Shown in pieces: positions 8,859 to 18,177 of a stretch of 64,000 nt of DNA; position 1 is the first letter of the stretch; the number at the start of each line of letters is the position of its first letter. Below the pieces are notes generated by a model, which was not told where the DNA came from, did not search any database, and was given only the letters and a program-made list of their open reading frames with translations. Origin of the DNA: Yamadazyma tenuis (taxonomy: Eukaryota > Ascomycota > Pichiomycetes > Serinales > Debaryomycetaceae). The stretch is from the NCBI RefSeq assembly GCF_029203305.1, contig NC_089463.1:124001-188000 (forward strand), given 5' to 3'. The position numbers and the translations under genes are program-made.

Positions 8859-10040
8859 CTAATTAAGATCAAGGAGCTTATCAAACTCGTTTTCATTGAT
8901 TATCGTGTGGTCGTTACTGTCATTCAGGTTCATGTTCGAACCATTGTCAATGTAAGGGCTGGTTTCGTCTTCGTCGTTCATGCTGTTCAAGACGTTGTTA
9001 CGTATCTCACTTACAAACGACCAGAGACTCGACGAAACCACTTGCATCATATCTTCTGGTCCTTTTGGCTTAGTCTCATCTCCCTCAATGTACCCATCGA
9101 GGTTCACAGGATCATTTCTCCCTGACCTCGACTGTAGAGGCGAAGGCACCGAGCTGACACTGGACGTAGAATCTTCGGATAGCCTAGTCTTATGCCTTCG
9201 TACTGGGTGGGTTTGTTGATTTGGTGGAGGAGATGTGAGAGACTTTTCAAACTCGTTTTGCAACATCGTATCTAGCTGCTGAATTAAAGATAGCGGTTTG
9301 GAAAGACTGCTCCACAAACCACCTTTGTCTTTACTGTAGTCTGGTTTATCTTGCAGAAGTGATAACTTCCCTCGGTGGCTTTTGGAGTTAGCTAAGGCTT
9401 CTTGGGTTGAATTACTATCGTTTCTGCGTCTTCCTTCGTGGTTCTGCGAGTTGGATAGCTCCATGTATAACAGTTTCTGGATTACTTCTCTGAGCTTACG
9501 GAGCTCATTTTCGTGATGCTGTAATTTGCTGTTGAGACTGGCAATACTGTCCTTGATCTCCACTATACTCATTTCTCTCAATGCCAAAAGCCGCAATTGA
9601 CCCTCAATGTCTAAGTCCAGGACCTCGGCCATTGATGGCAATGGAATATCGTATTTGAGCTCCAGGATCGGGCCTCCGTGGACAGACGGACTGGTGGAAT
9701 CAGATCTGGAAACAGGATCTTCAGGCACCTGAGACAAGTGTGAAACGGTACCGGGACTGGAAGTGGATCCAAACACAGCGGGGTTGTTGTTAGGGTTTGG
9801 GCTGATGCTGGCGGGTGACACCGCCAAGTTCAAGCCGATTCCTTTTGATCTGACGGAGTTGGATCTGCTTTTGGGGTTCTTTCTCGATAAGTTGATTGTT
9901 TTTGCAGAGGGAAACACCGGCGTCGAGGCGGTTTGGAGACCCACATCCGACTGCAGACGTGCACCGGGTGTCATGTGCTGGTGTTTTGTGGGGGAAGGGG
10001 TGGTGACAGGCACATTCAAACTGGGGTTCAGATGGCTCAT
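8859..10040 (-). CDS. TDA11: Tda11-like coiled-coil protein
   Basis: 393 residues from the first ATG (MSHLNPSL). The frame stays open a further 12 codons upstream to a GTG, so an upstream non-ATG or spliced start is not excluded. The N-terminus is Ser/Pro/Thr-rich. A coiled coil occupies about residues 130-190 (LRLLALREMSIVEIKDS and following heptads). Two C-terminal motifs, LSKPLSLIQQLDTMLQNEFEK and SLWSFVSEIR, match conserved boxes of yeast Tda11 (KPLALFNQFDKIIQHEIER, SLWSFVSDV). TDA11 is known only from a topoisomerase I damage screen. It is divergent from the next gene, with 65 bases between the ATGs. Confidence 0.75.
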   Translation of the reverse strand: MSHLNPSLNVPVTTPSPTKHQHMTPGARLQSDVGLQTASTPVFPSAKTINLSRKNPKSRSNSVRSKGIGLNLAVSPASISPNPNNNPAVFGSTSSPGTVSHLSQVPEDPVSRSDSTSPSVHGGPILELKYDIPLPSMAEVLDLDIEGQLRLLALREMSIVEIKDSIASLNSKLQHHENELRKLREVIQKLLYMELSNSQNHEGRRRNDSNSTQEALANSKSHRGKLSLLQDKPDYSKDKGGLWSSLSKPLSLIQQLDTMLQNEFEKSLTSPPPNQQTHPVRRHKTRLSEDSTSSVSSVPSPLQSRSGRNDPVNLDGYIEGDETKPKGPEDMMQVVSSSLWSFVSEIRNNVLNSMNDEDETSPYIDNGSNMNLNDSNDHTIINENEFDKLLDLN

Positions 10041-10105
10041 GTTGATGTACTTGTCCTCAATCAAATCGCGCGACACGCTAGAACAAATAATTAATTTGAA
10101 ACCAA

Positions 10106-11395
10106 ATGTTAAAGAAAATAGATGATACTGGGTCTATCAATAAGTGGATTAAGTGGGTGGTACTTCTCTTGGTACTCCGGAGAAACAGGGCCGCGCAGTG
10201 GGCGGGGTTTCTTCTGTTGAATCCTGTGATCAAAAAAGTGGTCACCAAGGCTCTCACCAAGAGCAAACAACTGGACTCACATACTGAACCTTCCATCAAC
10301 AGAGTGGTGGTATCACAGTTGTCCAACTTGATCAGCTCGGGACTCTTGTTTCTGGCGATCTTGGACAACCCCAAAATCCCCAGTGATTATGGAGTGGTAT
10401 ATGTGTTTTCCAACTATATAGGGGAACTTAACCCCCCATCTCACTCCCAGATCTTGGTGACCCCCAAGTCATCTCGGTACTTCAAGATCAGCTACTACAA
10501 TTCTCCACGCTTGAGACAATTGTACAACCACAAGCAGTTTTTGATCTTCCCCTTGATATTTGGACAGATTTTGTCAAACTACTTGACTCCCACCAGGTAC
10601 AAGTTGAACCAACGGTACTTGTCATCCTCGATCAAGTCCCGGATATTGAACCCTATCTGGATCAACTATTCTTTGGGTGTCAACTACCACTCGTTGAAGT
10701 GGTTGGGGTTGTTGAAGAGTTACTTTATTCATAACTTGGTATTCCTCTTGCTATTCGGAGTGCTCACCTTTAAAAAGCGGGTGGTAGACCATTACTACGA
10801 GTTCAAACACAATGTCTACAATGCCAACTCGCTCAAAGATTTGAAGCTGGTGGTGCTCAACTATGTTTCGTACATCTTTCACCGGGCCAACTCCATCACC
10901 AATTTTATCTACTTACCCAACTTAATATCCATCTTGCTCATTTCTTTGACGGCTCCTGTGATGAGGTATATTCATGGCTCAAGACACCGCAAGTTGTTTT
11001 TTAAGAGCTATATCAAGGTCATCGGCTTCATTGCCGGTTTTGTGACGTTGTTTGCCAACTCAATGGATTTAATCCCTGCTTTCAAATACGCTCTCACCGA
11101 CTATGACGATACTACCGACTCTGATAATATCAGGAGAATCTCGGACGGGTTCTTCAACGGCTTGAGCTTATACTTGTTGCGGTTGATTGTGTTGCAGAAG
11201 TGGCGGATTTTGAAGGAAAACCACCCACTTTTCCAGACTTTCAAAGTCAAAACCTGGGCCAGGTTGGAAAGTTTGGTGTTGTGTGTGGGGATCTTCAAGT
11301 TGATGAATTTGAATGATTTTTTGAAGAACACTAACGGCAAAGATTATGGCACCAAGCAAAACTCAATGATAAAGCTAATTGACCGGATAATGTGA
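10106..11395 (+). CDS. Unrecognised multipass membrane protein
   Basis: 429 residues. It is strongly basic with several hydrophobic stretches: about 18-40 (WVVLLLVLRR...WAGFLLL), 68-86, 145-160, 207-225, 262-280 and 307-325. The segment IKVIGFIAGFVTLFANSMDL looks like a re-entrant or transmembrane helix. There is no signal peptide. Tyr-, Asn- and Leu-rich composition with many RY/KY pairs is typical of organelle membrane proteins in CTG yeasts, but I cannot name a family. A loose resemblance to TMEM135-type peroxisomal or mitochondrial proteins is a guess only. The gene is intact, single exon, and divergent from TDA11. Confidence 0.75.
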   Translation: MLKKIDDTGSINKWIKWVVLLLVLRRNRAAQWAGFLLLNPVIKKVVTKALTKSKQLDSHTEPSINRVVVSQLSNLISSGLLFLAILDNPKIPSDYGVVYVFSNYIGELNPPSHSQILVTPKSSRYFKISYYNSPRLRQLYNHKQFLIFPLIFGQILSNYLTPTRYKLNQRYLSSSIKSRILNPIWINYSLGVNYHSLKWLGLLKSYFIHNLVFLLLFGVLTFKKRVVDHYYEFKHNVYNANSLKDLKLVVLNYVSYIFHRANSITNFIYLPNLISILLISLTAPVMRYIHGSRHRKLFFKSYIKVIGFIAGFVTLFANSMDLIPAFKYALTDYDDTTDSDNIRRISDGFFNGLSLYLLRLIVLQKWRILKENHPLFQTFKVKTWARLESLVLCVGIFKLMNLNDFLKNTNGKDYGTKQNSMIKLIDRIM

Positions 11396-11445
11396 TAGTC
11401 AGCGTATTTTTATTCGTACTATACAGGGAGAAAATATAATGGTAT

Positions 11446-12090
11446 CTAATAACCACCAGCACCTGGGACCGTTTCCTTACCTTTCAACTTTTTCAACAAA
11501 CCCTTGAATCTGGACTTGTCTCTTTGTCCATCTCCAGGAACTTCTCCAACTTCTCCTACAATATCGTTGACTCTATCCCATAAAGTACCTTTGGTTAAGA
11601 AGGAATCTCTCTTTTCCAAAAACTCCTCTTGTTCTTTTGACAATTCCTTTGCATGTTGCTCCTTTTTGGTGTTGTAGTTGTCGTAGAAATCATCAATGGT
11701 TTGTTGAGCCTTAGAGACGGTCTCTTCCTTCTTCTTGCGGTTGGCGTTTTCTCTTTGCTCGATTTCCAAATCACGACGTTCTTTCCATGCTTGTAAGCGT
11801 TTTGACTCTCCTTCGAATTTCGAACTTGATACCAGTGTGAATTCTTCATCGGCAGCGGCCACCGGTTGGGTGTATGTTTGGGGCTGCTCATCACCATCCA
11901 CCTCGGGGAATTGTTCTTTAAAGTCGTTGATTTCATCGTCACTAGCCCCTAAAATGTCATTGTCCTGGTCAGTCTTGAATTCGTCGCCCACCAACTCTTT
12001 TTCCCGACTCAAGAAATCGGAGTCCGCGACGTCATCGGTGCTGGGCAAATTGTCTTCTATCGAGTCTAAAGCTGGGAACTGGTCGGCCAT
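11446..12090 (-). CDS. CLC1: Clathrin light chain
   Basis: 214 residues from the ATG at 12090 (MADQFPALDS). The acidic N-terminus includes the regulatory stretch NDFKEQFPEVDG. A central Lys/Glu/Arg-rich coiled coil (about 95-165, SKRLQAWKERRDLEIEQREN onward) binds the clathrin heavy chain. A C-terminal domain follows with SFLTKGTLWDRVNDIV. Length and layout match yeast Clc1 (233 residues). The frame extends seven codons upstream to a GTG, which I ignore. It lies downstream of ELP2 on the same strand, 133 bases after the ELP2 stop. Confidence 0.93.
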   Translation of the reverse strand: MADQFPALDSIEDNLPSTDDVADSDFLSREKELVGDEFKTDQDNDILGASDDEINDFKEQFPEVDGDEQPQTYTQPVAAADEEFTLVSSSKFEGESKRLQAWKERRDLEIEQRENANRKKKEETVSKAQQTIDDFYDNYNTKKEQHAKELSKEQEEFLEKRDSFLTKGTLWDRVNDIVGEVGEVPGDGQRDKSRFKGLLKKLKGKETVPGAGGY

Positions 12091-12223
12091 GGTGTTACTA
12101 TTGATTGTCACCTGGGTTGATGATTCAGTGGTAAAGGAGTTGTTGTCTTGATTCGTTTTTCAGTGAGACACTGGCGGTGCGAATGGGTGCTGGTCGTGTG
12201 TGTGCCGATTTCCCCTAACTAAG

Positions 12224-14647
12224 CTATATGGGAATACTAATCGAGTATAAACGGATGGAAGTATCGGCACTTCCAGATGCCAAAAGAAGCTTGCCATCAT
12301 GAAGAACTTTGCTGAAGCTCAATTTCGATACTTTATCGGCGGGAGCTATTTTCTGTGGAATTTGGGCCCAAGTTTGGAGCTTCTTCTCCGACTTGCCAAA
12401 TTCAATATAGTATAAGTGGATTTCACCTGACTCTAACCCGATTGCAACCACCGCCTTGTTGTCTATGGCTTCTGGGTGCACTGATACAGAAGTAATGACA
12501 CCTGAGGCCTTCAACGAGTCGACCAAACTCACTTTTTTTTCGGAACTTTCGTCCACATACCAGAATTTGAGCAGCTTATCACGGCCGACAGTTATGAAAT
12601 AGCTGCCCAACTGCTTGGGAAGCCAGCTGCTGTCCCAGATGATTCTGGTGTGGGCTTTAGGGTTAGTTTCAACCATCTCAAACTGGCCGGTATTCTCATC
12701 CACCACTCTCCATAATATGAATTGCCGATCACGAGATACTGACAAGAGATAAGAGCCATCGGGGGAGAACTGGATGTTGGTGATAGTTAAAGAGTGGCCC
12801 GGTAACGTTTGCTCACATTGCTGGAAGTCGTTGTTGATGTTGAACATTCTCAACATCCCATGCTTAAGCGAGTTACTTTTGCACGAAGATGCAATTAACT
12901 TCCCATTAGGAGACGTGACACAGCAGGACACCTCATACCCATGTCCGTACAACTTTTCTACTTCCGGGAATAAGGTAAACCGTTGTAAATAATCTTCCAA
13001 TGGAGGTCCAGTCAAATCGTCCAAAATGTCGTCCTTTTTAACGTCACCAGCTTCTTCAGAGTCCTGTTGTTCGGATGCTTCACCAACTTCCAACTGCTCG
13101 TTGGCAGCTTTGTTCGAAAGTCCAAGAACTGGTAAAGCAGCAGTGTCGGGCAATTCTTCGTGGGTTCCAATGTCAATCCCACAAAATTGCTTAAGCAACC
13201 GGTTGATCGAGTGGGTCATCTCAAACACCCTCAAGATCTTCTCGTCACCGGCAGAAACAAACTTGGTGGGCGAGATGTTATCGATACATACCATGTCATA
13301 GCCATGAATCTGAGGCCGGGCGAATTCGAGCCATGTAGAACCGTCCTCAAGTTTCCATGGAGCCAATAACCGGGTGGTCTGGTCCAACGAGGTGGCCATG
13401 AAATACTGGCCATTCAACGACCACACGAGGTCGGTGACCTCTTTGGTAGGACCGGTTATACTCAACTCAGACTCCCAATTGTTATTGTCTCCGTCCTCAT
13501 TCTTGTAGGCTCTGAGAGAACCAGTTTTCCCGTTGGTCAAGATGTACTGGGCACCGTTGTTAACAAACCACGTACAAGACCAGAAGCCACCAGAGGCTCC
13601 TGTAGCCGTGGAAGCTCCCTTGATGGATAGTTCCCCAAGCCTACTTATACAGATCCAAATTCCCGAGTCGTGGTCCATTTCCCACACCATCAACGCGGTA
13701 TCAGCACTAGAAGACAACAACTGGAGTTTTTTGTTGGACTCTTGGTATTTGGGGGCCGAGAGGTCGTACAGGGGGTGCCAGGACAACCCGGTGACCCAGT
13801 CATCATGGCCCATGATCAATGCTTCAAAGCTTATGGCACATTTGGTGTGTTCGACTGCGAATTTGTACTGCTTGTTGCTCAACAAGATCAATTTCGTCGA
13901 GTCCTCGTCGGAATTGTCTATCTTCTCGTTGACTCTCAACCGCCACAACCGAATATACCGATCTTGTGACCCACTGGCCAACAAAAACTCATCCTCACTC
14001 TCTTGGGTGAAAGCCAAACACTTGATCCAGTCCTCGTGTCCGGTCAAAATGGCCGACTGCACCAAGTTATCTATCACTTTGTTGTGAAAGGTGAAGGTGT
14101 ATACGTACAAGTGGGCGGTTGTGCCTCCGATGGCCAAAATATACTGGTTTTGTTTGACTTCCAATAAAGATAAAGTGAGCGGGTAGAACCCCAGTTTGAC
14201 TTCAAAGTGAGTGATTTGATCCCAACTTCCAGACGAGTCGAGTCCCCAGAGAATCACGTGCCCGTCTGAACCACCTGTAGCGAATATTTTTTCGTTTAAT
14301 ACCGTAATACATGTTACTGATCCCGTATGTTCTGTCATAGTTTGCAGCAATTCGTAATGGTTGCTATTGTCTCTCCTCTGCCAAATACTGACTTTGCAGT
14401 CCTCTGCGCATGACACCAAAAAGGGAGAATTGGGGACAAACCGTACACACGTGACTTCGGCTGTATGGTTCTTAAGGGTGCAGAATACACCTTTATGGTG
14501 GTTTTGGGTTGGTTTCCATAATGCGATGGTTTTTCCGGCACCGTACGCCACCAAGTCGTGGGAATAGTCGTAATCCACGACAAAACTCTGCTTGTTTGCG
14601 CCCACAAACACGGCGTCCTGTTCGGCGGCAAATGGGACCTGTTCCAT
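12224..14647 (-). CDS. ELP2: Elongator subunit Elp2, double WD40 propeller
   Basis: 807 residues built from repeated WD40 blades, for example LKNHTAEVTCVRFVPNSPF, GHEDWIKCLAF, GHDDWVTGLSWHP, GHSLTITNIQFSPDGSYLLSVSRD and TRIIWDSSWLP. Two seven-bladed propellers flank an acidic linker near residues 510-550. This is the Elp2 architecture (788 residues in S. cerevisiae), a scaffold of the Elongator complex that modifies wobble uridines of tRNA. Start MEQVPFAAEQDAVFVG at 14647. It shares a 79-bp divergent promoter with MED20. Confidence 0.95.
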   Translation of the reverse strand: MEQVPFAAEQDAVFVGANKQSFVVDYDYSHDLVAYGAGKTIALWKPTQNHHKGVFCTLKNHTAEVTCVRFVPNSPFLVSCAEDCKVSIWQRRDNSNHYELLQTMTEHTGSVTCITVLNEKIFATGGSDGHVILWGLDSSGSWDQITHFEVKLGFYPLTLSLLEVKQNQYILAIGGTTAHLYVYTFTFHNKVIDNLVQSAILTGHEDWIKCLAFTQESEDEFLLASGSQDRYIRLWRLRVNEKIDNSDEDSTKLILLSNKQYKFAVEHTKCAISFEALIMGHDDWVTGLSWHPLYDLSAPKYQESNKKLQLLSSSADTALMVWEMDHDSGIWICISRLGELSIKGASTATGASGGFWSCTWFVNNGAQYILTNGKTGSLRAYKNEDGDNNNWESELSITGPTKEVTDLVWSLNGQYFMATSLDQTTRLLAPWKLEDGSTWLEFARPQIHGYDMVCIDNISPTKFVSAGDEKILRVFEMTHSINRLLKQFCGIDIGTHEELPDTAALPVLGLSNKAANEQLEVGEASEQQDSEEAGDVKKDDILDDLTGPPLEDYLQRFTLFPEVEKLYGHGYEVSCCVTSPNGKLIASSCKSNSLKHGMLRMFNINNDFQQCEQTLPGHSLTITNIQFSPDGSYLLSVSRDRQFILWRVVDENTGQFEMVETNPKAHTRIIWDSSWLPKQLGSYFITVGRDKLLKFWYVDESSEKKVSLVDSLKASGVITSVSVHPEAIDNKAVVAIGLESGEIHLYYIEFGKSEKKLQTWAQIPQKIAPADKVSKLSFSKVLHDGKLLLASGSADTSIRLYSISIPI

Positions 14648-14726
14648 GGTGTTTCTGTGGTGATGGAGATGCCTTTTGGTTTTTCAAAAAAAATGAGATG
14701 CGAACATTAAAATCAGTTTGAACTCA

Positions 14727-15498
14727 ATGGTGTCAGCGTATGTAGAAATAGTGTGATGACCTTTTATATGGAATAACTACTAACATCAGCAGGGTTATAT
14801 TGAACCTGGGTGCCAACCCCGAATCCATTACCCAGTTTCACGATGAGCTTGCCAATGAATTGCCCGAGTTAAGGGGTAATTGGGGGTTCAGCTTCAAGAT
14901 CTTCAGAAACAATCCATATTCAATTCCGTCCGGCCAGCCCGATTCTGAGGAGGTTTCCAAAGAGACACGCTTCCTTCACACATTATCTCCATCGTACATG
15001 AACGATTTATGTATATGTTTGATCAATCGGCGGTCTGTCAGTGTGTTCACCAACATGATTGATGAAGAGATCGGAGATTTGAAATTTGACACGCAGATCA
15101 TGACGATTCCAAATGGCCATTTGCACAAAGGAGCTGCCACGGGGCTCAGCGATGTGTTCGACAAGTTTGCTGCCCAAAAATTGCAGAGTCTATGGACGTT
15201 GAAACAGAACGTAAGAGGTGATGGAGGCCTGATATACCAGCTAGAGAATGGTAACTTGACCATCAAGACGTCCAATGTCTTCCTACATGGAATTTTTAAA
15301 GGCTTACTAGTGGAGGTGAACGTAGATGATCACATAGTAGAAAGCACCAGTTCCGAGTACTTGGTAGAGTTATTTGACCGAATAATTATTGATTACAAGA
15401 TCCCCAAGGGGAAAATGTGTTTCGAATTAATGGACTCAGAGAACCCTGATGAGTTGGGTGACTTGTGTTTCCAGTACTCAGAGATCTTGAATTTCTAG
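14727..15498 (+). CDS. SRB2: Mediator subunit Med20 (Srb2), two exons
   Basis: Exon 1 is 14727-14737 (ATG GTG TCA GC) and exon 2 is 14793-15498. The 55-nt intron has donor GTATGT, TACTAAC at 14778-14784 and acceptor CAG at 14790-14792; a second AG three bases earlier would add one residue. Splicing gives a 238-residue protein starting MVSAVILN, which restores the Med20 N-terminus (GKSAVIFV in yeast) lost if one starts at the ORF edge near 14800. Conserved blocks are ITQFHDEL, FKGLLVEVN and the C-terminal LGDLCFQYSEIL. Med20 is a head-module subunit of Mediator that pairs with Med18. Confidence 0.9.
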
Positions 15499-15829
15499 AA
15501 ACATAAAAGTTAAATGTACATTATCTATGAGCTGTGTTAGCTTCTTCAGCGATTGCAAAAAAATTGAAAGATTGGTAAAATTCACATAAACAAAAAGAAT
15601 TTGCAAATGATAGATATTTAGTGAACTTATTCAAAATTCCCAAAAAATCGGCACTAAAATAAACACACCCCACCAACTACAATGAGCACCTGTACTCTCT
15701 CATGGGCAGTTGGCAGCTGTCCCTATCCCATTTTTACCACCAGATACGAATGGTCGTGCACCACCGAGTCTCGCGAGATGGCATCGCATCTCAACAAAAA
15801 CTCTTTTGTACCAGATCCTACTATCAAGC
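15499..15829 (+). other. Intergenic: MED20 3' flank and DBP4 promoter
   Basis: About 330 bases. A-rich tracts (AAAAAAATTGAAA near 15557, CCAAAAAATCGG near 15640) resemble ribosome-biogenesis RRPE elements but are not exact. The DBP4 frame is open through 15710 with no upstream ATG in it, so this is leader, not protein. Confidence 0.5.
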
Positions 15830-18121
15830 ATGGTGAAAAAGGCCAAAGGAAAGTTCAGCAAAGAAGCCAGAATCTCCCAGAGGAAGCGAGAGGCCGAAGA
15901 ATTGGTCAAATTACACCAAGAGGTAGCCGAGTACGACCCGGCTTCCAAGGATGCGGAAGTAGCTCAGTTTAGCCATCTTCCTATCTCTCAAAACACTTTA
16001 AAAGGATTGACAGATTCCAGTTTCATGAAATTGACAGACATCCAAAAACGCTCGATTCCCTACGCCTTAAAGGGTGAAGATATCATGGCCACCGCCAAAA
16101 CTGGCTCTGGAAAGACGTTAGCATTTTTAATTCCCACGATGGAAATATTGTTGAGAAACAATATCACTGAATTCGATGGGTTGGCCGCCTTGATCTTGTC
16201 TCCAACGAGAGAATTGGCCGTCCAAATCTTTGAGGTATTGAAGAAAATCGGGGCCCACAATCAGTTTTCAGCTGGGTTGGTCACAGGAGGAAAAGATGTG
16301 AAATATGAGAAGGACAGAGTCTCAAGGATGAATATCTTGGTAGGAACTCCAGGAAGAGTCGCCCAGCATTTAAACGAGTCGGTGGGAATGGAAACCTCTA
16401 ACTTGCAAGTATTGGTGTTGGATGAAGCCGATCGGTGTTTGGACATGGGATTCAAGTCTCAAATCGATAATATAGTTGGCCATTTGCCCAAGACCAGACA
16501 AACCCTACTTTTTTCTGCCACCACCACTGACAGTGTCAAAGACTTGGCAAGATTATCGTTGACAAACCCCAGGAGAATCGGCGTGTCTTCCGACAGTGAC
16601 ATTTCAGCTACTCCTGATTCATTGGATCAGTATTATATCAAGATTCCATTGGAAGAGAAATTGGATGTGTTGTGGTCTTTCATCAAATCCCACTTGAACA
16701 GCAAAATCTTGGTGTTTTTCTCATCTTCTAAACAAGTGCAGTTCACTTATGAAACGTTCCGGAAATTGCAGCCTGGGATTTCATTGCTAAAGCTATACGG
16801 TCGTCATAAGCAAACCGCACGGTTGGAAACCACCACCAAATTTTCCCAGGCACAACACGCTTGTCTTTTTGCAACTGATATCGTGGCCAGAGGCTTGGAC
16901 TTTCCTGCCATTGACTGGGTGGTGCAAATTGACTGCCCAGAAGACGCTGCCACTTATGTCCACAGAGTTGGAAGAGCTGCTCGTTTTGGCCGAGAAGGTA
17001 AGTCCCTATTGATGTTATTGCCATCGGAAGAAGAAGGGTTCCTCAAGAGATTGGAAAACATGAAAATTGATATCAAGATGATGAACATCAAGCAGAAAAG
17101 CAAAAAAACCATCAGACCTCAACTTCAATCTTTATGTTTCCAAGACCCAACCATAAAGAACTTGGGGCAAAGAGCATTTATTTCCTATTACAGGTCCGTT
17201 TACATCCAGAAAGACAAAGATGTGTTCAAGGTAGAAGAACTACCTACGGAAACATATGCTGCGTCGTTGGGATTACCTGGGGCCCCCAAGATAAAAATAA
17301 AGGGAGGGGCCTCGTCCAAAGAAAAGAAGAATGAGTCCAGAAAGTTGCAGATGCTCGCTAAGACCGACGAAAATGGTGACGAGAAAGAAGGTAACAAGAA
17401 GGTCAGAACCAGGTACGACCGGATGTTTGAAAGAAAGAACCAGACGGTCTTATCTGATCATTACTTGAACATGACAGGATCCAAGAAAACCAAAGATTCT
17501 GACGAAGAGGATTCTGATGAAGAAGAGGAATTTATGGTGGTTAAACGTAAAGATCATCACTTATACGAAGAGGATTTACCCGATGCCAGCATCCCCGTAT
17601 CAAAGAGACAGGCGAAAAAAGCCCTTTCCAAGAAATTGAGCGTAGCGACCAAAGGAAACCCCACGAAACTTGTATTTGATGATGACGGAAAGGCTCATCC
17701 AATCTATGAGTTAGAAGACGAAGAAGACTTCAAGAAGGCTGGTGATGCCAATGTGCAAAAGGAACAGTTTGTTACCAAGGAAAGTGAGTACATGGGTGTT
17801 GCTGATGTCCAGGATAAGTTAACAGCCCGAGAAAAGAGAGATGAAAAGAAAAGACGGAGAAAGGAAATCGAAAGAAGAGCCAGGGAAGAAGGATACGAGG
17901 ATAGTGATGATGAAGGTGAAGCGGTCTACCGTCTCGGAGACCCCGATCTTGACCAAGATATGGAATATTCTGAAGCTGAAGCTGAAGAGCCTCAAGCCAA
18001 AAAGCCTAAATGGTTCCAAACTAACGATAAGCGTGATGAAACTGACAAATTTGTTGAAGTTGATCAACCAGACACTTTGGAAGATCTTGAAGCGTTGACT
18101 GCCAGATTAATAGGCAACTAG
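15830..18121 (+). CDS. DBP4: DEAD-box RNA helicase Dbp4/Hca4 (ribosome biogenesis)
   Basis: 763 residues from ATG 15830 (MVKKAKGKFSKEARISQ), against 770 in S. cerevisiae. Motifs in order: Q-motif region (FMKLTDIQ), Walker A AKTGSGKT (about 89-96), PTRELA (125-130), TPGR, DEAD (198-201), SAT (229-231), then helicase-C with ATDIVARGLDFP and HRVGRAARFGR. A DUF4217 region and an acidic/basic C-terminal tail follow. Dbp4 unwinds U14 snoRNA from pre-rRNA in the small-subunit processome. The 40 in-frame codons before the ATG lack similarity. It converges on RPC53. Confidence 0.95.
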   Translation: MVKKAKGKFSKEARISQRKREAEELVKLHQEVAEYDPASKDAEVAQFSHLPISQNTLKGLTDSSFMKLTDIQKRSIPYALKGEDIMATAKTGSGKTLAFLIPTMEILLRNNITEFDGLAALILSPTRELAVQIFEVLKKIGAHNQFSAGLVTGGKDVKYEKDRVSRMNILVGTPGRVAQHLNESVGMETSNLQVLVLDEADRCLDMGFKSQIDNIVGHLPKTRQTLLFSATTTDSVKDLARLSLTNPRRIGVSSDSDISATPDSLDQYYIKIPLEEKLDVLWSFIKSHLNSKILVFFSSSKQVQFTYETFRKLQPGISLLKLYGRHKQTARLETTTKFSQAQHACLFATDIVARGLDFPAIDWVVQIDCPEDAATYVHRVGRAARFGREGKSLLMLLPSEEEGFLKRLENMKIDIKMMNIKQKSKKTIRPQLQSLCFQDPTIKNLGQRAFISYYRSVYIQKDKDVFKVEELPTETYAASLGLPGAPKIKIKGGASSKEKKNESRKLQMLAKTDENGDEKEGNKKVRTRYDRMFERKNQTVLSDHYLNMTGSKKTKDSDEEDSDEEEEFMVVKRKDHHLYEEDLPDASIPVSKRQAKKALSKKLSVATKGNPTKLVFDDDGKAHPIYELEDEEDFKKAGDANVQKEQFVTKESEYMGVADVQDKLTAREKRDEKKRRRKEIERRAREEGYEDSDDEGEAVYRLGDPDLDQDMEYSEAEAEEPQAKKPKWFQTNDKRDETDKFVEVDQPDTLEDLEALTARLIGN

Positions 18122-18177
18122 TTAATAGACAAAATACACGATGCATTTATTTGGATGGTTCTATGTAATTATACCTG

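Noticed and set aside
10041..10105. Intron or upstream exon extending TDA11
   Set aside because: A TTCTAG acceptor-like site exists, but the branch site is poor and no donor fits in 65 bases before the divergent gene.
15710..15829. 40-residue N-terminal extension of DBP4
   Set aside because: No ATG in frame before 15830 and no similarity to Dbp4; the family starts at MVKK/MAKK.
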